DNA of 64,000 nt from Brachypodium distachyon (lineage: Eukaryota > Streptophyta > Magnoliopsida > Poales > Poaceae), in NCBI RefSeq assembly GCF_000005505.3, contig NC_016131.3, positions 3,472,001-3,536,000 on the forward strand, given 5' to 3'. The notes under the pieces were generated by a model. That model was not told the DNA's origin. It did not search any database and saw nothing but the letters and a program-made list of their open reading frames with translations. This document shows positions 42,908 to 54,975 of the stretch, piece after piece. The position numbers and the translations under genes were made by a program. Position 1 is the stretch's first letter; each line of letters opens with the position of its first letter.

Positions 42908-45900
42908 CTATTTTATCCTCGTGATAACTCTTTGTGTGATGTCAATAAGAGCACGCCTTGAAATCAGAACATCTTCATCGTCGCTGTCTGGGAGAGCTTC
43001 TATAGCCTTGACCGCAAGGTTAACATGTTCTTGTGCAAGCTCTTTTGTTCTTTCGATCCCGCGGCTCTTCTGGAGGTAGTCCAGGGCCTGTAATTTGCAA
43101 GTGCAGGTCAATACAAATTTTCTCAACATGGCGTGGATATGAATCATATGGTTACTACTGTGTTAGCTATCCCAATTCAAACTGCTGGTTGCATGAGTAA
43201 ATCCTAAAATAATGAAATATTAGTGAATCTTTATTGAAAATCTATTCTTCTGACTAGTCCAAGTGTCCGTTCTACTGTCTACAAACATGACCTCTATGAG
43301 CATCTGCGTTGAGGTGTAACATTGCAAACGATGTGAATGTTTGTTTTTACCCTATAGGTAGAATGAGTGAACAATGAAAAATACAGCACCCATTCTTGAT
43401 ATAAATTAATTACTCACCAGCTCAACATTTGCAGGATTGTCAAAACCCTGGTCAACTACATCATGTAGTTGTGGGAATTCTTCCATCGCATATAGCATCG
43501 GGGCAGTAATGATTCCCTGCATGATGAAATGTCATTATGTAACAGAAAAAACAAGCGCTGCTTGTGTGGCTGAGAGTAACCGAGAGAAACAGCAGCATGT
43601 GGTTCTTGGTTGACACTTTTTAACTGGATATACTCGTAATTTATATACTAGGTGAGCATAAACAGAAAAGGTACGTAGTAGTTTTGTATTTTATTTAATA
43701 CAAGAGCTCTCTGTTAACTGCATTTTGGATCTAATTTTCTCTGGCTTTACCACAGGGCATAGACAAATCTTACAAACAATAGGGTTCAGAATATCCATTT
43801 TGTCTAAATTAAAAGTAAACAATTGATTGCGATACAATGAAGGGTGAAAGAAGACAATTATGCAAGTCTTCCTTTGTGAGAACTATTCTATCTACACCGC
43901 AAATTAAGTTCAGGACAGTGGTCAATGCAATTGAAGCAACAAGCGCTTTAGTATCAGACAAGAAGAACCCTATGCTTATCACTTCATCAGCCAATGTAGC
44001 ACCATTGGTAGGCAGCAAAATTTCAAGTAGATATGCCCTAATGAAGGCAAACAATATTCTAAGTAGTTGGAACTAGCTATTTCAGATGATACATTGCAAA
44101 TAAAATGTAACAGGAACAAGAGGAGGGCTGTTATTACATGACGAATATCAGATAAAGAACCCTTTCCAAGCGACGCAGATGTGCCTGTGAAATCAAGAAC
44201 ATCATCGATCAACTGGAATGCTAGACCCTGCAATGATATCGAGTTAATTAAGTTGCTGCAGGTTTTTATATCAGAAGGAAAGTAGTTTTAAGAAAGAGAG
44301 GACTCAAGATGCTTTACGAACCAGGTTTCGACCATATTCATATGCAAGCAATGAAACATCAGCAGTGTGCCCTGCAAGAATAGTATTTGATATCAATGAT
44401 GCTGTTTTGTAGTATGTCTTCTGCAAGTAGTATTCCATACTGCACATTTTTTCAGAATCTTATCAGAACCAACAAACAATGGCATCAGATTAAATGTAGG
44501 AAATAGAGTAAATAAAGAAGCAGATATGTCCAAGCATTTTTATCCCGCGTCTCGTGGTTTTAGGTGTTAGATGTGATGAACAATTGGAATCATGACATAG
44601 ATAAATAATTAACCTTCGCCGTTGCTCTCTGCTTGTTGAAATTTGCATAGTTTCACCAGTGACTAGATGTTCTACAGCAGTTGCCATTAGAGATACCACC
44701 TGCATAAATTAGGTTGATTAATCAGAGTAATATATAAGACTTGCAACAAAGAGAGCAGGCCAGTACTGCAACCATACGGGACAACCTGGAATTGCAATAT
44801 GAGCTCAGCTAGGAAATGGGAAATAGGCAAGGACAATATTGTGAGTGATAAACCATTAGGATGCATAAGCTTGGACTGGGAAAAACAAGAAACATGAGCC
44901 CCATAAGAAATGAGACCAACAGTCTACTATTAACTAGCTAAATACTTATCCAGTGGGAAAACCTAGCTATACTCATGTTTTGTAATAAATATTTAACAAT
45001 AACACCAACCAATAGGTTGCTACAATAAACCAAATCAGGCTAAACTTAGCTAGCAAACAGGAAGACCATCTCAAGAGTTTGCAACAAATCTCTAAGATCA
45101 GCAGGGGGGAGTGAACAGACAATGACCACCGATTGACATCAATAAGGAAACATGAGCTCAGCTAGGACATGCTGTGCAGGAAATAATGATAATGCCCAGA
45201 GCAAAATCCAAATAATACAGGAATAAACTTGTTCGACATTGATGCTTACTTAACACCTTGTATATGGCAAAAATAGTTCTTTTGATCAGGATTCAGGACA
45301 AGTAAAAGCCTAGAGATTCAGAGAGGTGAAAGAATGAGTCAAGCGCCTAAAGGCAATCTAGCAACCCGCATAAAGCATAACCACTTTAATTTTCGCATCA
45401 TTAGAAGAACATACAGAATATGTACAACAATCTATGCTTTGCATAAACAAATAATAGTAATGTACCTCTGTATTCCCAAGAGCCGCAAGTGCCACACATG
45501 CTCTAGACAGGAGGAAGTCACCAGCCAGAACAGAAAGTTGCACAGAAGATAAAATTTCAGAAATACTGATGCCAAGACAATTCAGATTGTAGTACCCTAG
45601 CAAAGAAATCTTTAGTAATGATACCCATGTAAAGCTTCCCGCGTTGGTACAGAGCTTTTTATTGGAAGGTCAAGCTTTTCATCGTGTTAAAATAACTTGT
45701 AGCTCTTAGTGCAAGGAGCCAAGGTCCCAGTTGATTCACTTAGTTTACTACATGTGCAATGGTGAGGTACAATACCTTGTTCCCCATAATGCAATTCAGG
45801 GAAGTGACACCTCGCCTAGTGTCAGCATCATCCAGAACATCATCATGCAATAGACTTGCAACCTGTAATAGATGTGAGCTTGAGAAACTAGAAGACAACC

Positions 45901-46758
45901 ATAATGGGTTTGATCAGAAGGTCAGCTTCCATACTAACATGTATCATTTCAGTTATCTCGGCAATGTTTTGCTGCCGTGTGCGTAGCGTACTTGCCAACA
46001 TACTGAAAACTCCTTCCTCTGTTGATTCTGATATTGGGAATTTCAGAGCAGAAGCCATCAGCAACAAAACCTGCCAATACAATAAACCACTACATTCAAT
46101 GCACAGGATAGAACAGGGAGACAACCAAAGCGATGCTGTGATAATGTAATATTGACTTAAATAAATGAAGAGATCAATGTGTTACTGTAGGCCGGAATCT
46201 TTTTCCCTCAGCTCCCATTTTAAAGAAATATTCAGCAGCTGATGCTAATTTAGGGACCTGAAAAAACAAAAAAAAGTGCTTACTTAGGCGAAATCTGACA
46301 ATGCAATGACAACTAGATAAACGAAGCTCAAAAAGGCATGGTCGCCTGTCGACCAATACTAGCATTAGGAACTGACAAGTCCATCAGTTTCACTGTCCCT
46401 CATTTAAAGTTGTCATTGCGTTACTAAAATTAGTGGAAAGAAAACATCAGTGGTGACTAATTGGTGTGTACACCGACAGTTTGCAGCTACGAAGACGACC
46501 TCCGCAGGATTTCCCCGCGGCAATACGGTACTCGGCATAAACACAAACACGTTGCGGGCACCTCCGCAGCTGGCTGGACCGATTCAGAATCAGACGGAAA
46601 CCGCGACCGCGCGGGACGGTGAGGAGAATGGGAGGGAGAGAGGTGGACCTTGTTCCGAATCTGGGACGCCGGAGGGAAGTGCGTCCCCCTGCCCAGGAGG
46701 GCGGCGCCCGCCCGACGAGGAGAAGAGCCGGTGGTGCGCATGGGAGGCGCCAAGACAT
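42908..46758 (-). CDS. Polyprenyl (solanesyl) diphosphate synthase, mitochondrial type, possibly defective
   Basis: Exons (minus) after an uncertain first exon (ATG 46758, MSWRLPCAPPALLL, transit-peptide-like): 46257-46186, 46070-45939, 45862-45776, 45537-45466, 44699-44614, 44439-44322, 44227-44138, 43516-43418, 43087-42908. The enzyme condenses isopentenyl units into the C45 side chain of ubiquinone. Both Asp-rich substrate/Mg motifs are intact: LLHDDVLDDADTRR and LIDDVLDF. Also seen are GAEGKRFRPT and AVEHLVTGETMQIS. Odd points: the acceptor before LSVLAGDFLL reads TGTGCAA instead of CAG; the segment LISNTILAGHT is five residues shorter than the family's usual SCKA-containing version; and the helix that normally precedes VPKLASAAEYFF was not found. 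It shares a 1-kb divergent upstream region with the gene at 47799. Confidence 0.82.
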
Positions 46759-47798
46759 CTGATCGGGGGCGGCGGAGAGCTGAGCTTGGGGGGAAAGTCA
46801 GAGACGGAAGGGGAGGGAGAAAAGAAGGCGGCGGCTAGGCTTGCTCGTGTTGATTCATGGGTCGGGGTTGCGTACGTGGACGCGCACAAGTTGTGCCACG
46901 TTGAGATTGTGGTGTGCCACGGCCCACTTCAGCTAGGCTAGACTAGGGCGTTTCGTTCGGTTTAGAAACCCACTAACAAAAAAAAAAGTAAAATCCAAAG
47001 AGAGCAGACAGAGGGCCGGCTCTTTTTAGCTTCTAAACCAGCTTCTTCTAGGTGAGAGCAGCCCACCATCCCAAATCTTCGTACGAAAAAAAGCCGGTGC
47101 ACATCGGCTTCCCGAGCTTCTGAAAATCCCGAGCACCGACTGTATCCTTTCGAGACTTTTTTTTTCCTCCCGAGCGAGCGCCCCTCCAACTCGTCTCCTC
47201 TCCTCCGCGCGCCTAGGGTTCCTGGGACGAGCCAGCCAACCCAGCAGCCGCCGCCGCCGCCACCCGACGACCCAGCCGCCGCCGGCCGGCCACCGGAGGC
47301 CATGAAGCCGGGATAGGGCCCCCGACGACCCCGCCCTCTCCGCCCGGCCTCCTCTCCCTCCGCCCGGCCGGCCTCCTCTCCCTTCGCCGCCCGGCCGAGC
47401 TCCGGCGACACACGGCTCGGCAACTCCGGCGGCGACCAGGTGACCCATTTTTCTTTCCCCTCCCTCCCGATTTCACTCTCCACGCATCTCCCCCAACCCT
47501 AGTCCCTCCTTGTCTGTAGGGTGTTCTGTTCTGTTCCCCATTGCGGTTCAGCTCCGACTCAGATTCCAGGAAGATCTGCAAACCGAGCCGGTCTCCGGAT
47601 CCGATTTATACAAGTCCAGCAACGGGCTCGCCATATAAGCAAGGAGATGGGATCCAAGACTCTCACCACGTTGCCAGATTAGCGGGGCCTATTCCTTAGT
47701 CGCAATCAAAAGTCGGAAATTCTATCATCTCTGTATACATACAAAGTCAGAGGAAAGCATAGATACACAACAGACCACGGCCGGCAGATTGACTGGAT
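46759..47798. promoter_or_regulatory. Shared divergent upstream region (SPS-like and DUF1618-like genes)
   Basis: About 1 kb between the two start codons. 47200-47440 is very GC-rich (CCGCCGCCGCC runs) and likely the 5' untranslated exon of the plus-strand gene, possibly with a leader intron starting at GTGACC near 47440. A poly(A)-like tract lies at 46976-46988. Overlapping frames here are composition effects. Confidence 0.45.
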
Positions 47799-48932
47799 TT
47801 GGAGACCATGTCTAATAAGCGTCAGCACCAGCAACTTGACGGCGGCCGCGCCGTCAGAAGGCTGTGGCCTGCGCTGAAGAAGCACCTCTATGTCGTGCTC
47901 GATGATTGGGACAAGGGCTTCAGCATCCACAAGATTGATGCTGACACTTTGCAAGACACCTGCACCACCGACCTGCAGGCTGGGTTCCCTGACCACGCCG
48001 TCCTCCGGTTGCCGGCACCGGTGCATGGTCTTCACATGGGCTTTGCCGCCCTGGGCAGCAACATCCTCATCGCCACCAACGCACATTGTCTACAGACTCC
48101 CGCCCTCGTCTACGACACCGAGACAGCAGGAATCAGCGTTGGCCCTCGCCTGCCGCTTTCGCTGCTTGGTAACGGCACCATCACCATAGCTGCTGGCGGT
48201 ACGCTGTATGCACTGACACGTCACCATATCAATGAGCAGCACCATTTTCGGGCCATTTCCTGGGCACCAGTGGAGAACGACGACGACGAGCCCTGGGATC
48301 CAAGGCCAGCCATGAGGTGGTCCTGGAAAAGCGTGCCTTCGCCGCCGACATTTGACATGGAGGATCATGAGATTACCTCCTACACGCTTCATCCGGATGG
48401 GCACACTATATTTATATCGGCGCACGAGAGGCGCTATCCGTATCTTCCCAGTGGCACCTTCTCCTTCGATACCAAGCAATCTGAGTGGAGGTGTCATGGG
48501 GAATGGACGCTGCCATTCCAAGGCCAAGGTTACTTCGACAACGAGCTTGATGCATGGGTTGGGCTTCGTAAAGATGGCTACATTTGCTCCTGTCAAGTCG
48601 CCTCCCGCAGCAACATAAGTACTGTGGAGCCGGAGTGGAAGATGGTCAAGGAGAAGTTGTTCCTCAAGGTCCCGGAGAGGCAGCTGAAATCGGCAAGGGC
48701 CACTCTAGCGTACATGGGCAACAGCAACTTTTGCCTTGTGGAGTTTTTGCTACGCGAGGGAGTCGAGTTTAAGTACGCCTTTGGTGACCGTGATGGTTGT
48801 GTGCTCCAGATGAGCATGTTTGGCCTTAAGTATGATCGTAAGGGAGAACTGCAAATCATGCGCCACCGCACGAACTCCTTTGTAGTTTCAAAGCATCTCC
48901 TGACAGTTTCTCCTGTAGTGTTCTGGATGTAA
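47799..48932 (+). CDS. DUF1618-like protein, 377 aa, intronless
   Basis: Single-exon frame starting [16 protein letters not shown] at 47808 is an equally good start. It opens with [20 protein letters not shown]. Repeated beta-type blocks follow: [71 protein letters not shown] and [16 protein letters not shown]. It ends [16 protein letters not shown]. This is the layout of a large rice/grass family commonly annotated as DUF1618, with kelch/propeller-like predicted strands and unknown function. No signal peptide or membrane segment. The frame is intact with good codon use; the family assignment rests on recall of related rice proteins. Confidence 0.85.
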   Translation: METMSNKRQHQQLDGGRAVRRLWPALKKHLYVVLDDWDKGFSIHKIDADTLQDTCTTDLQAGFPDHAVLRLPAPVHGLHMGFAALGSNILIATNAHCLQTPALVYDTETAGISVGPRLPLSLLGNGTITIAAGGTLYALTRHHINEQHHFRAISWAPVENDDDEPWDPRPAMRWSWKSVPSPPTFDMEDHEITSYTLHPDGHTIFISAHERRYPYLPSGTFSFDTKQSEWRCHGEWTLPFQGQGYFDNELDAWVGLRKDGYICSCQVASRSNISTVEPEWKMVKEKLFLKVPERQLKSARATLAYMGNSNFCLVEFLLREGVEFKYAFGDRDGCVLQMSMFGLKYDRKGELQIMRHRTNSFVVSKHLLTVSPVVFWM

Positions 48933-49423
48933 ACCTGTTTTATGTTAACCATGTCCCAGTAATGTAAGCTATGATGTACTTACTGATATGTGGCACTATA
49001 TAAGGATAATAAAATTAAGTCGGCTTCTCTTCACAATTTTATGGAACCTGAGCTTTTTTTCTTTGTATGACCTTACTGGAAAGATGATAACTTCACAGAA
49101 GCACATTTGCACATGTTGCAAGTTGCAGACTAAAATGGAAGAATCTCTCCTCACACACAATTCTTCTATCTAAAATATTAGAAAGAAGTACAAGAAGCAA
49201 TTTAATGTCACACTAGACAATGAAATTACTTCTAAGTTTGAAGAAACTTCATAGAAGCACATTGGCACATGTTGCAAGTTGCAGACTAAAATATCAGAAT
49301 CTATCCTCACACACAATGTAGGGCTCAGAATGTTTCACCAGCTAGCTATGGTTGACAGAGAGATGACTGAGATAGCCACCCTGGTGCAGAGCTCTCTGCA
49401 GGTCAGACGGAAACCTGCGACGC
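48933..49423. repeat. Intergenic with a duplicated ~70-bp block
   Basis: 3' region of the gene ending at 48932. A block containing CACATGTTGCAAGTTGCAGA and CCTCACACACAA occurs at 49089-49158 and again at about 49247-49316 (spacing ~158 bp, tandem duplication). No gene. Confidence 0.6.
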
Positions 49424-52400
49424 TCATTCATTATGATGTAAACCGCAAATCTTTGATATCGCCTTGTGCTTGAAAGTATTATTCACTACCCTCAAGAGTC
49501 CTCTGACATCATCTTCATAATCCACTATCCTGGACTCATCATCAAACTCTAGTGTGGAATTTTTCTCAGCCACATAATTCAGTGTGGACGCAATAAATGA
49601 GCACTTCACACCTTGAGACCTCCAGCCACTGTAATGACCCAACGAACCCAGTAAGTCTGTCCATCCTGGAGTACCTTCGATATTCCAGAAAATCTGGTAC
49701 ATACACACAAAATGACCATACGCTTGGTAGGGTTCCATCAGATCAATATGGTTGCACAGGAGATTGCGATGACAAGATTTGACACCTTGAGATATTATCC
49801 TGAGCCATTCAGTTAGATCAAATGGCAGAGTTTGGCCCAGGAAAACCTCTTCCTTTATCACGTAGACGAACTGTGTGTAGTCAAGGTCCCCATCTTCATC
49901 ATTGTACCTCACGATTACACCATCAGCAAGACCATGAAACTTCACTGACTCGTCAGCATAGATACGAATGTTCTTTCCAGAGAAATTCCCTCCCAAAGCC
50001 CAGCCTTCTTGGTGCATACTTACAAGTCGAGCAAAAGAGCGCAACACAACCACCTTCGTGCCCAGCTTGGAGGTTTTCATCGACTGGGGCATGATGATCT
50101 CAACATTGTCTTCTTCACAGAAGATTGTTTGATCACATCCAGGAATCTCGCAATATTCACTCATCCGATACCTCAAGGCATAATCATACAGCTGCTCCGT
50201 GAATTCACATTCTGCTTCACAACTCAAATGCCGGTGATATATAGAGCGCTGACTTGAAAAGTCAAGCCTCCGTGGAGTCCCTGACTTATTCCTAGTTGCA
50301 TGCTTCAATTTCTTACTGCTTGTGGACAGGCATTTACTGTGACAAAGATAAAGTGTGTGAGCAGAGTTCTTATAATCGCCACATTGTTGTCATAAACTTT
50401 ACCTAGAGGAAATATAAACTTTTCAATTTGACAGTCCAATGCAAAATAGTACTGCCACCATTAAGGAAATTGAAATGGAATGCAAGTAATGGCTATTTAG
50501 TTACTCCCTAAGTCCACAAATATATACAAAACTCTATAATAAAACATTCAGGCTTCCTAAATATTTACTAGCTTCACATGCCAAAATGTGTGAAAACCAC
50601 GTGCAGCACATATATTACTGGATACTGACAGTCTTGCATTGCTTGCTGTATTAAATATGCAGTTTGTGATAGGAAATGTTTTAAGTATCAGAGAGCCACT
50701 CAATAATCAGTTACCTTGCTGATGACTTTCTTGACACTGGTGTCATCTCATTTGGTTGAGAAATAAGATTTTCACAGCGACCTTTTGCTTCAATGGGCAA
50801 TAATTTCTTTTCTCTGTAGCAGTCATCAATCCATTTTATCTTGGTCACCTGCTTAGATTCTCCTTCCCAGAATGTCCTTGCCCCTGGAGGAATATTGCCC
50901 TATAAAAGAAGTTGACTTAATAAGTCAGTGTACTTTCGAACAGATGAGTATGGTAATGCCGTAATATAATTTAATGTTCAGATAGTGGGTAACGTTAGAT
51001 GAGCACTTCATACCATCACGGCAAGATGAGTGGCCTGCTTGTAATTATACCCTGTAACATATGTTCCACCTAATTCTTCAATCTTCTCTTTATAAGCTTC
51101 GAATACCTGCAGCCAAAACCACCTCTTGTCATTATCTTATTATCGGACAGCAACCACAAAGATCGAAAAACTGCAGAGGGAACACCACTTTCCATACATA
51201 CAAAAACAGGTGTCATTTCTCTACAGTTTACAGCACATATAAAGATTTAAGTAAAACCACATTGCATCACCTGATAATGAAAAAATATACTAGATGGTCA
51301 TCCCACACCTCAGCAACAAAGTATCTTTGATCCGAAATACAGTAAAGAGACAAAACAAATTGCAGAATAAAGGGGAAGTACCAAGTGAAATGCCATCTAC
51401 CTTACGCCCTCCACTACTTAGCTACCTATAAGCAAAGTTGATTACCAAACCCATTTACAGAATTCACAAATACCCTACAACAAGACAGAAGATTAACACA
51501 ATGGTTTGGATTTGCCAGCAAGAATCTGTTGTGCTGGGTGAATAACTAAAACTGTTTCAAACTTTGTAAAATTTATGCAGTGAACACAGTCATCCATGAC
51601 AAGATTTAGTTATATAAGTATGTCAGAGGATAAATGTTCATAAAAGTCATAATCTGCCCTGGATGCACAAAATATGACCACTGATCAATAGCCAACCAAT
51701 ATGGAGGTACAGAAAATCAGTCGATATTCGACTAAATATAGTCACAACATATATTAATTGTGTCTGTTCATTGGCAAAGCCTCTCGAAGAGTGAACTCCC
51801 TTATGATTCTTATATTGTCTTCCAACATTCTTAGAAACAGCCAGGAGCACCCAGCCTACCATTTACAGTTGACCAATCCAGGAGATACCTCAACTCACAT
51901 GTCATTGCATGCTGTGAGCAGGATAATCCTATTAACTGGATCCCACCCTAGACTTAACAAGATTGTCTAGAATGCTTAGAACTGACATAGGTTGTTCATT
52001 GACTTTGCATAATATAAAGAAGTACAGAAAATATTCATTTCAAGGTTGTCCAGCCAATGATGTGAACCTAAGTTCATATCAGGGGAACCAACAAAAGATG
52101 GCGAGACAGCGGGGTTTATGGAGCAGAGGGATATACATAGACTCCGACAAGAGAACTTCAGATATTTTTTAGACGCATCTTCTTCTTTGAAACAACATAC
52201 ATGGGCATCCATTTATAAGTAGTTGTTACACTACTCCTGACTCCGATGCAACTCCTACATTGACACGACTCACCTAAAAGAATCAACCTGGATAAGGATG
52301 CCTGATAGACTACTTGCACATATGGAATCTACTTCCAAATTCAACAGACTATATCTCTACACCAATTCCAAAACCATTAATCTATTATTCTTGGTGTCAG

Positions 52401-53423
52401 TTTCTTCCTGGATGGCTTGCAGGCCAGCCGCTGGTATTGGTCTCCTCCTGCCCTTACACGAATGTGCTGCTACCTGGGCCATGTTCACAATGATGAATTG
52501 TATGCAAAGGTAGTACGACTCGCTCTGGTACTAATCCAACAGCGTCATCAATAACATAATTGCATTATACAGCACACAGAGTCACGGCACACCAACCTGC
52601 ATCTTCCAAGCACAATACAGGGAAAAGAGGACATGATAATGACTGAACTCTAGAAGAATCTCATTACTTATGGAATGGATTTGATATTCGGACTCAAACC
52701 GCAACAGGATCGAAGGCAATGACCAGTTAGCATCTCTGATATTATATAGGATTACTTTGAAGGAATTTTCAGCTCAGAAGGTTACTGGGGAAAGTAAACA
52801 GGCCTTAACAAGAACTCACGCATCAGTTTGTACCACACTACCAAGAACCGAATCCAAGAAATTGGAAGAGGATTGCGGGATCTAACCTCGTCTGCCAATT
52901 TTGACGAGGTGAAGTCCACACACAGCATCAGAATCCCCGAGAAGGGTCCATCCGCCCTCTCGGCCTCGAACTTCACCGCGCCTCTTTTTCCACCGCCATG
53001 GAGACGGCTTGTTCCCCCTCCGCTGCCGGCGAGAATCCCGCCGCTCCCTGCCTCTCCATAGCCTCGGGGAGTCCCTCCGATCTCGTCCTCGCTCTCGCCG
53101 ACCCGAGCCGGCCTTCCGCTGGCTTCCTCGGCATGGCCCTTGCCACGGCGGTGCAGCCCTCCTCCTCCACTGCCGCCGAGAGTCCCTCCGATCCTGCAGG
53201 TGTCGCCTCTCGGGGCCGGCATTCCGCTAGGTTCCGTGACATGTACTTTAGTATCACCAGGAAGGCCCCCCATCCCTCCACCTCCATCGTCGGCGGGAAG
53301 CCCTCCCCTCCCGGCACCTCCATCGCCGGCGGGAAGCCCTCCGCTCCGTCCACCTCCGTCCCGTCCACCTCCGCCGCTGCGGGGTGTCCTTCTGGTCCCG
53401 CGATTCCGCTTGATCTCCCCCAT
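49424..53423 (-). CDS. BRCT-domain protein with unrecognised C-terminal region, 575 aa
   Basis: Four exons (minus): 53423-52887, 51106-51014, 50899-50715, 50336-49424, all GT-AG with matching phases. Residues 1-~150 are Gly-rich with loose repeats (GGLPAGDGG, GGLPADDGG). Residues ~160-255 form a BRCT module: FSGILMLCVDFTSSKLADE, EAYKEKIEELGGTYVTGYN, QATHLAVMGNIPPGARTFW and VTKIKWIDDCYREKKLLP, with the conserved GG turn and the Trp of the last helix. A Ser/Lys-rich linker follows. The ~250-residue C-terminal region (YCEIPGCDQTIFCEED..., FHGLADGVIVRYNDEDGD, FWNIEGTPGWTDLLGSLGHY) is not a family I know. BRCT domains bind phosphopeptides in DNA-damage proteins. The Gly-rich first exon could instead start later; its opposite strand is also open (52998-53669). 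Confidence 0.75.
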
Positions 53424-53814
53424 CAGGCGGCGAATTTCTCCGCTCCGCTCAGGAATTGGATTTGGGGAAAAATGGGTTTTCGACTCGGGGGAGGGAAGGG
53501 CGACAGGGGTTTGAACCGGTGGGGAAGATCGATTACGGACGGCTCCCTGTGGTCATGTGTTGCTCGTGTAGGCGGCTCATCCCAGAAAATATACTGCTCT
53601 GTAAATCGTTTTGCCCACGTAACCAGACCTACGCGTCTCACATGGGAGTACGGGAGGTTAGAGTCCTGAAAAAAAAAGTCAAATCAGAGTGCCTGGCATG
53701 TACCAATTGCATATAGCTTCTTCTTTTTAAAATGTAGACGATGAGATCTTTTTAAAACGTTGATATTCTTGCTCCTCGGCTTACTTGGGCCAATTCGAAG
53801 GTACCATCCGCTCA
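53424..53814. other. Upstream region of the BRCT gene
   Basis: No gene supported. The plus-strand frame 52998-53669 crosses this region but is antisense to exon 1 and has no family match. Confidence 0.4.
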
Positions 53815-54370
53815 CGCATGGATCAAGTGGTTTGAAAGATTTGGGCCCCCTAAAATGCAAGATCTTCTCTTGGCGCGCCGCGGTTGGCCTAATGGGGGGG
53901 GGGGTGTGGGGTTTGCCCGTTTTGTAGATGCCAAAATGAAACGGCTTCCCACATCCTCTTCAAATGTCGCTACTCCATTCGTATTTGGAAGATCGTCAAA
54001 GATTGGCTTCAATTTGTTGATTTTGACCCCGACTCTTGTGACGAAGTTGAACATTGGTGGACCACCATCGCCTTCGCCCATGAAAGCCAGAGGAAATCTG
54101 TAGCCTCCCTCCTCATGCTCTTCACTTAGGTACTTTGGAAGGAGCAGAACGCGGGGACCTTCAACAATGTGAGCACCATGCCCACCATCATCTTCGACAA
54201 GATCAAGCTTGAATCTAGAACTTGGGTTCTTGCAGGTGCTAAACACTTGTGTACCTTAATTTTGGGAGGGTAAGCTTTTTTTTTTTTTACTTTCGTGGGG
54301 CTGTAAGCCTGCTTATATATTGTACTCTAAACTACTTCTTCTTATTCAATGAAACAAGGTGAATCTTTTG
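53815..54370 (+). mobile_element. LINE 3' end fragment (zf-RVT region)
   Basis: Decayed frames read WPNGGG, then CPFCRCQNETASHILFKC (the zinc-binding zf-RVT pattern), SIRIWKIVKDWLQFVDF, VLWKEQNAGTFNN and LESRTWVLAGAKHL, typical of the end of plant LINE ORF2. There is a stop in the middle. The 3' untranslated part ends near TTCAATGAAACAAGGTGAATC. Unrelated in position to the fragment at 36845. Confidence 0.7.
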
Positions 54371-54975
54371 CCTTCTTTTTTTTAAAAAAGATCTTCCATA
54401 CGTAGATCACAATTGCATATGTTTTGACAATTTTTTAAGAAATTTGGTACGCGGCAATTCATCTTTGACGCACGATAAAAAATTTGTGTTGAACAGGGTC
54501 TTCAACAATTAAAATCAACTAGCTGAATACCTGTGTGTTGCTACGAAGAAATAAATTTATATTTCACAGATTCAGGCCTCCATAGATCCATAATAGGAAG
54601 CTACATGCGATAGAATATACGGGTGTTCTTATTGAGCCTTTGCTGCATCCTTTTTGTATCTTAATTGGCTCTTTTGAGATATTAATGGTCTATCCCATTT
54701 TTGGGAAATGATATGCTTGGGCATTTCACAATCCAAAAAATGAGAGTACATGAGGTCTACCACTAAGAATTGACATTTCAAGATTATCTAGTCTCTTGTG
54801 GTACGTCTTGCTCATGAGAAATTCAAATTCTATAATGTCCATTAATCATCTCTAGTTGGTTTTATTTGCCTCTTGTGAGAAGAATTGCGTTATCACATTA
54901 TGGGGGAGTAATATTCTTTGTGGATATTACAATCCTAGAGAATGTGAATATTTGAGGTTCTACCACATATTGTTG
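54371..54975. other. AT-rich spacer before the tandem array
   Basis: No gene. A phrase like ACCTGTGTGTTGCTACGAAG at about 54530 recalls a common grass repeat. Two weakly similar ~100-bp blocks (about 54650-54770 and 54855-54970, each ending GAGGT(T)CTACCAC) may be an old duplication. Confidence 0.35.

Noticed and set aside
46450..46941. 163-codon plus-strand frame over the synthase first exon
   Set aside because: Antisense to the likely transit-peptide exon; no domain.
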